The translations under genes and the position numbers were made by a program. From Acidimicrobiales bacterium (GTDB lineage Bacteria > Actinomycetota > Acidimicrobiia > Acidimicrobiales > Acidimicrobilacustridaceae), in contig JAGYKS010000025.1 of the NCBI GenBank assembly GCA_018401565.1, forward strand, positions 457,960 to 521,959: 64,000 nucleotides of DNA. Reading direction: 5' to 3'. The stretch's first letter is position 1; the number at the start of each line of letters is the position of its first letter. The notes beneath the pieces were generated by a model. It saw only the letters and a list, made by a program, of their open reading frames with translations. It did no database searches and had not been told where the DNA came from. Of this stretch, positions 62,053 through 64,000 are shown in pieces.

Positions 62053-63481
62053 GTGCCGCTGGTCGCCGGTGTCGACCTGTCGACATCGGCTTGCAAGGTG
62101 GAGGTGCGTGATCTCGACACGGGCCAACTCATCAGATCGGGCCGGGCGCCGCTTGCACCCACGACCCCGCCGCGCAGCGAGCAGGATCCTCGGGAATGGT
62201 GGAGCGCCCTTTGAGCAGGCCGCCGCCCAGGCAGGCATCACCACTGACGCACCCGTCGCGGCGATCTCGGTTGCTGGTCAGCAGCACGGCCTGGTGGTGC
62301 TCGACGCTTCGGGTGCGGTGATCCGGCCGGCCAAGCTGTGGAACGACACCGAGTCGGCCGACGATGCCGAGGCCCTCATCGCCGAGCTGGGCGCCCAGCG
62401 ATGGGCGGACGCCTGTGGCAGCGTGCCGGTTGCCAGCTTCACCATCACCAAGCTGCGCTGGTTGCGCCGGTGCGAGCCTGCTGCCTTCGGGCGCATCGCC
62501 CGGATCGGGTTGCCCCATGACTGGCTGACCCACCGTCTCACCGGCGGGTGGACCACCGACCGCGGTGACGCCTCGGGCACGGGCTGGTGGAGCCCGGCCG
62601 AGGGCATCTACCGCACCGACCTGCTCGACCTTGTCGACGCTGCGATGGACTGGAGCGATGCACTTCCCAAGGTGCTGGGTCCGTCGGACGCTGCCGGGCA
62701 ATGGACGGACGCCGGTGGCGCACTGGTGGCCGCCGGCACCGGCGACAACATGGCCGCAGCCCTCGGTCTTGGCCTGCGACCCGGGGACCTGGCGCTCAGC
62801 CTGGGCACCAGTGGCACGGCGTTCACCGTGGCCAACGAACCGTGTGCGGACCCCACTGGTGCCGTGGCAGGGTTCGCCGATGCCACCGGCCGCTTTTTGC
62901 CGCTGGTGTGCACGCTCAACGCCACCAAGGTCACCGACACCGTGGCCCGGTTGCTGGGCGTTGGTACCGCCGAGCTCGACCAGCTCGCTTTGGGTTGCGA
63001 ACCGGGAGCTGGAGGGCCTCACGCTGGTGCCGCACCTCGACGGCGAGCGCACCCCCAATCGCCCTCACGCCACCGGGTCGTTCGTGGGTCTGCGTTCTGA
63101 CACCGACCGCACCCAATTTGCACGCGCAGCATTCGAAGGCGTGGTGTGCAATCTGCTGGCAGGTGCCGACTTCCTGCCCAGCGGCCTGCCCGACGGTCTG
63201 CCCGACGGTGACCGCCGGGTGGTGCTGGTCGGAGGCGGCGCCCACAGTGAGGCCTACCGCCGGATCGTCGCCGACCTGACCGGACGACCGGTGCTGGTGC
63301 CCGAGGCCGACGAACTGGTGGCCATCGGTGCAGCGGCGCAGGCTGCCGTGGCACTGACAGGGTCAACCTTCGACGACGTGGCCGAGCGTGGAACCTTCGG
63401 GCTGGCCGCATCATCGAGCCTGATCCCACCGTGGACCGCGATGCGATCCGCCACCGCTACGCCGAGGCCGCAGGCCACTGA
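62053..63481 (+). CDS. xylB: xylulokinase (three apparent frameshifts)
   Basis: FGGY-family kinase that phosphorylates D-xylulose. N-terminus VAGVDLSTSACKVEV, AISVAGQQHGLVVLD, KLWNDTE, GTGDNMAAALG and LSLGTSGTAF are conserved. An extra T at about 62213 (GCCCTTTGAG), an extra C at 63017-63018 and one missing base near 63408 break the frame; corrected, it ends IIEPDPTVDRDAIRHRYAEA at the stop 63479-63481, 475 residues. Three lesions could mean real decay, yet motifs are intact and each lesion is one base. Short CCGTGCCC repeats follow the stop. Confidence 0.85.
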
Positions 63482-63651
63482 AACCGTGTGCTGGGCCGTG
63501 CCCCTAAACCGTGCCCCGACCGTGCCCGCTCCGGGGTGACAATCGTGGACGAGCACACGCACCATGGATTACCGGGGCGGTCGGTCCTTGGTGCACCAGG
63601 TCTGCGGGTGGGCACGCAACCACGGCACGGCAAAGCCGGCCAATCTTCGAA

Positions 63652-63948
63652 TCAGAGCGCTTCGTCCCAGGCGATATCGCCGGTGTGCTCCTCACGAAGG
63701 GAGATCCGATGGGCGAGGTTCGCAGCCACCCATTCGGCGGCAAGCGCCACCGCCGTCTGGGCCTCCTGCTCGGTCTCCCAGATACTGAATGAGACGATGC
63801 CGCCGGTGTCGAGGATTCCTACCTCGTAGCGGACGAAACCGGGCTGGGCCTCGTAGAGCGGGATCATCTGGCTCCGGGCGATATCGACCGTCTCTTGAGC
63901 CGTGCCAGAGGTCAAGTCGTACATCGCAACTCGGAAATGGTGGGACAT
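63652..63948 (-). CDS. small ABM-like (antibiotic biosynthesis monooxygenase fold) protein
   Basis: 98 residues: ferredoxin-like alpha/beta pattern with HHFRVAMYDLTSGTAQE, PLYEAQPGFVRYEVG (the common EAQPGFxxYE of ABM proteins), and FSIWETEQEAQTAVALAAEW. Members are small oxidases or stress-related dimeric proteins. AGAGGA lies 8-13 bases before ATG 63948. Convergent with xylB. Substrate unknown. Confidence 0.7.
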   Translation of the reverse strand: MSHHFRVAMYDLTSGTAQETVDIARSQMIPLYEAQPGFVRYEVGILDTGGIVSFSIWETEQEAQTAVALAAEWVAANLAHRISLREEHTGDIAWDEAL

Positions 63949-64000
63949 GGCCGGTTCCTCTCTTCAGCAACCCCCAACATGAGGGCGACAAAACCCCAGC

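Overview
The window is 64 kb of GC-rich chromosome from an actinobacterium. Gene order, codon use, the mycobacterial-type SerC, the PASTA kinase, a MurA with Asp in place of the catalytic Cys, and many promoters of the form TANNNT placed 6-9 bases before the start codon all fit Actinobacteria. A member of the Acidimicrobiia (Ilumatobacter/Microthrix-like) is my best guess, but that rests on general resemblance only. From memory, many neighbours match the Mycobacterium tuberculosis Rv2987-Rv3025 region (leuD, leuC, IclR regulator, gltX, leuB, serA, ilvC, ilvN, ilvB, gatB, gatA, gatC, ligA, a MetE-like gene, mnmA, iscS).

Layout. 0-8 kb: an L,D-transpeptidase, an MFS transporter, murA, a NifU-like Fe-S protein, meaB, mscL, an enoyl-CoA hydratase, a zinc-finger rhomboid protease and an SRPBCC protein. 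8-25 kb: iscS-mnmA, a MetE-like methyltransferase, ligA-HAD, a PASTA Ser/Thr kinase, an MFS exporter, an SCP2 protein and gatCAB. 24.4-25.9 kb: a small accessory island with an IS remnant and a toxin-antitoxin-like pair. 26-31 kb: a lipoprotein, an Eis-like acetyltransferase, ilvD, yaaA and a nadD-like gene. 31-55 kb: the branched-chain, Ser and Met amino-acid block (ilvBNC, metY, serC, an aminotransferase, an S9 peptidase, serA, leuA, leuDC with an IclR regulator, ppx, greA, leuB-ilvE-cimA). 55-60 kb: a cupredoxin membrane protein, a second L,D-transpeptidase, gltX-ydcF, tRNA-Gln and tRNA-Glu. 60-64 kb: a BASS transporter, xylA, xylB and a small monooxygenase-like gene.

How the genes connect. 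IlvB/N/C/D and IlvE make Val and Ile, and LeuA/B/C/D make Leu. CimA, co-transcribed with leuB and ilvE, suggests Ile precursor synthesis from pyruvate via citramalate using LeuCD and LeuB. Two transcription attenuators are readable: a leader peptide with Val-Val-Leu before ilvB and one with Leu-Leu-Leu before leuA. leuCD faces an IclR gene across a perfect palindrome. GltX, GatCAB and tRNA-Gln together fit the indirect Glu-tRNA(Gln) amidation route.

Two window-wide patterns deserve attention. First, short tandem repeats (12-31 bp units) fill many spacers, and four arrays start exactly at a stop codon; related in-frame repeats lengthen loops of MeaB, MnmA, LigA, YaaA and the LeuA N-terminus. 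Second, 13 genes, including the normally essential ligA, gatC and gltX, are interrupted by 16 one- or two-base indels. In every complete gene the indels restore a normal length when corrected, so most are probably sequence errors and those genes are annotated here at their intended extent.
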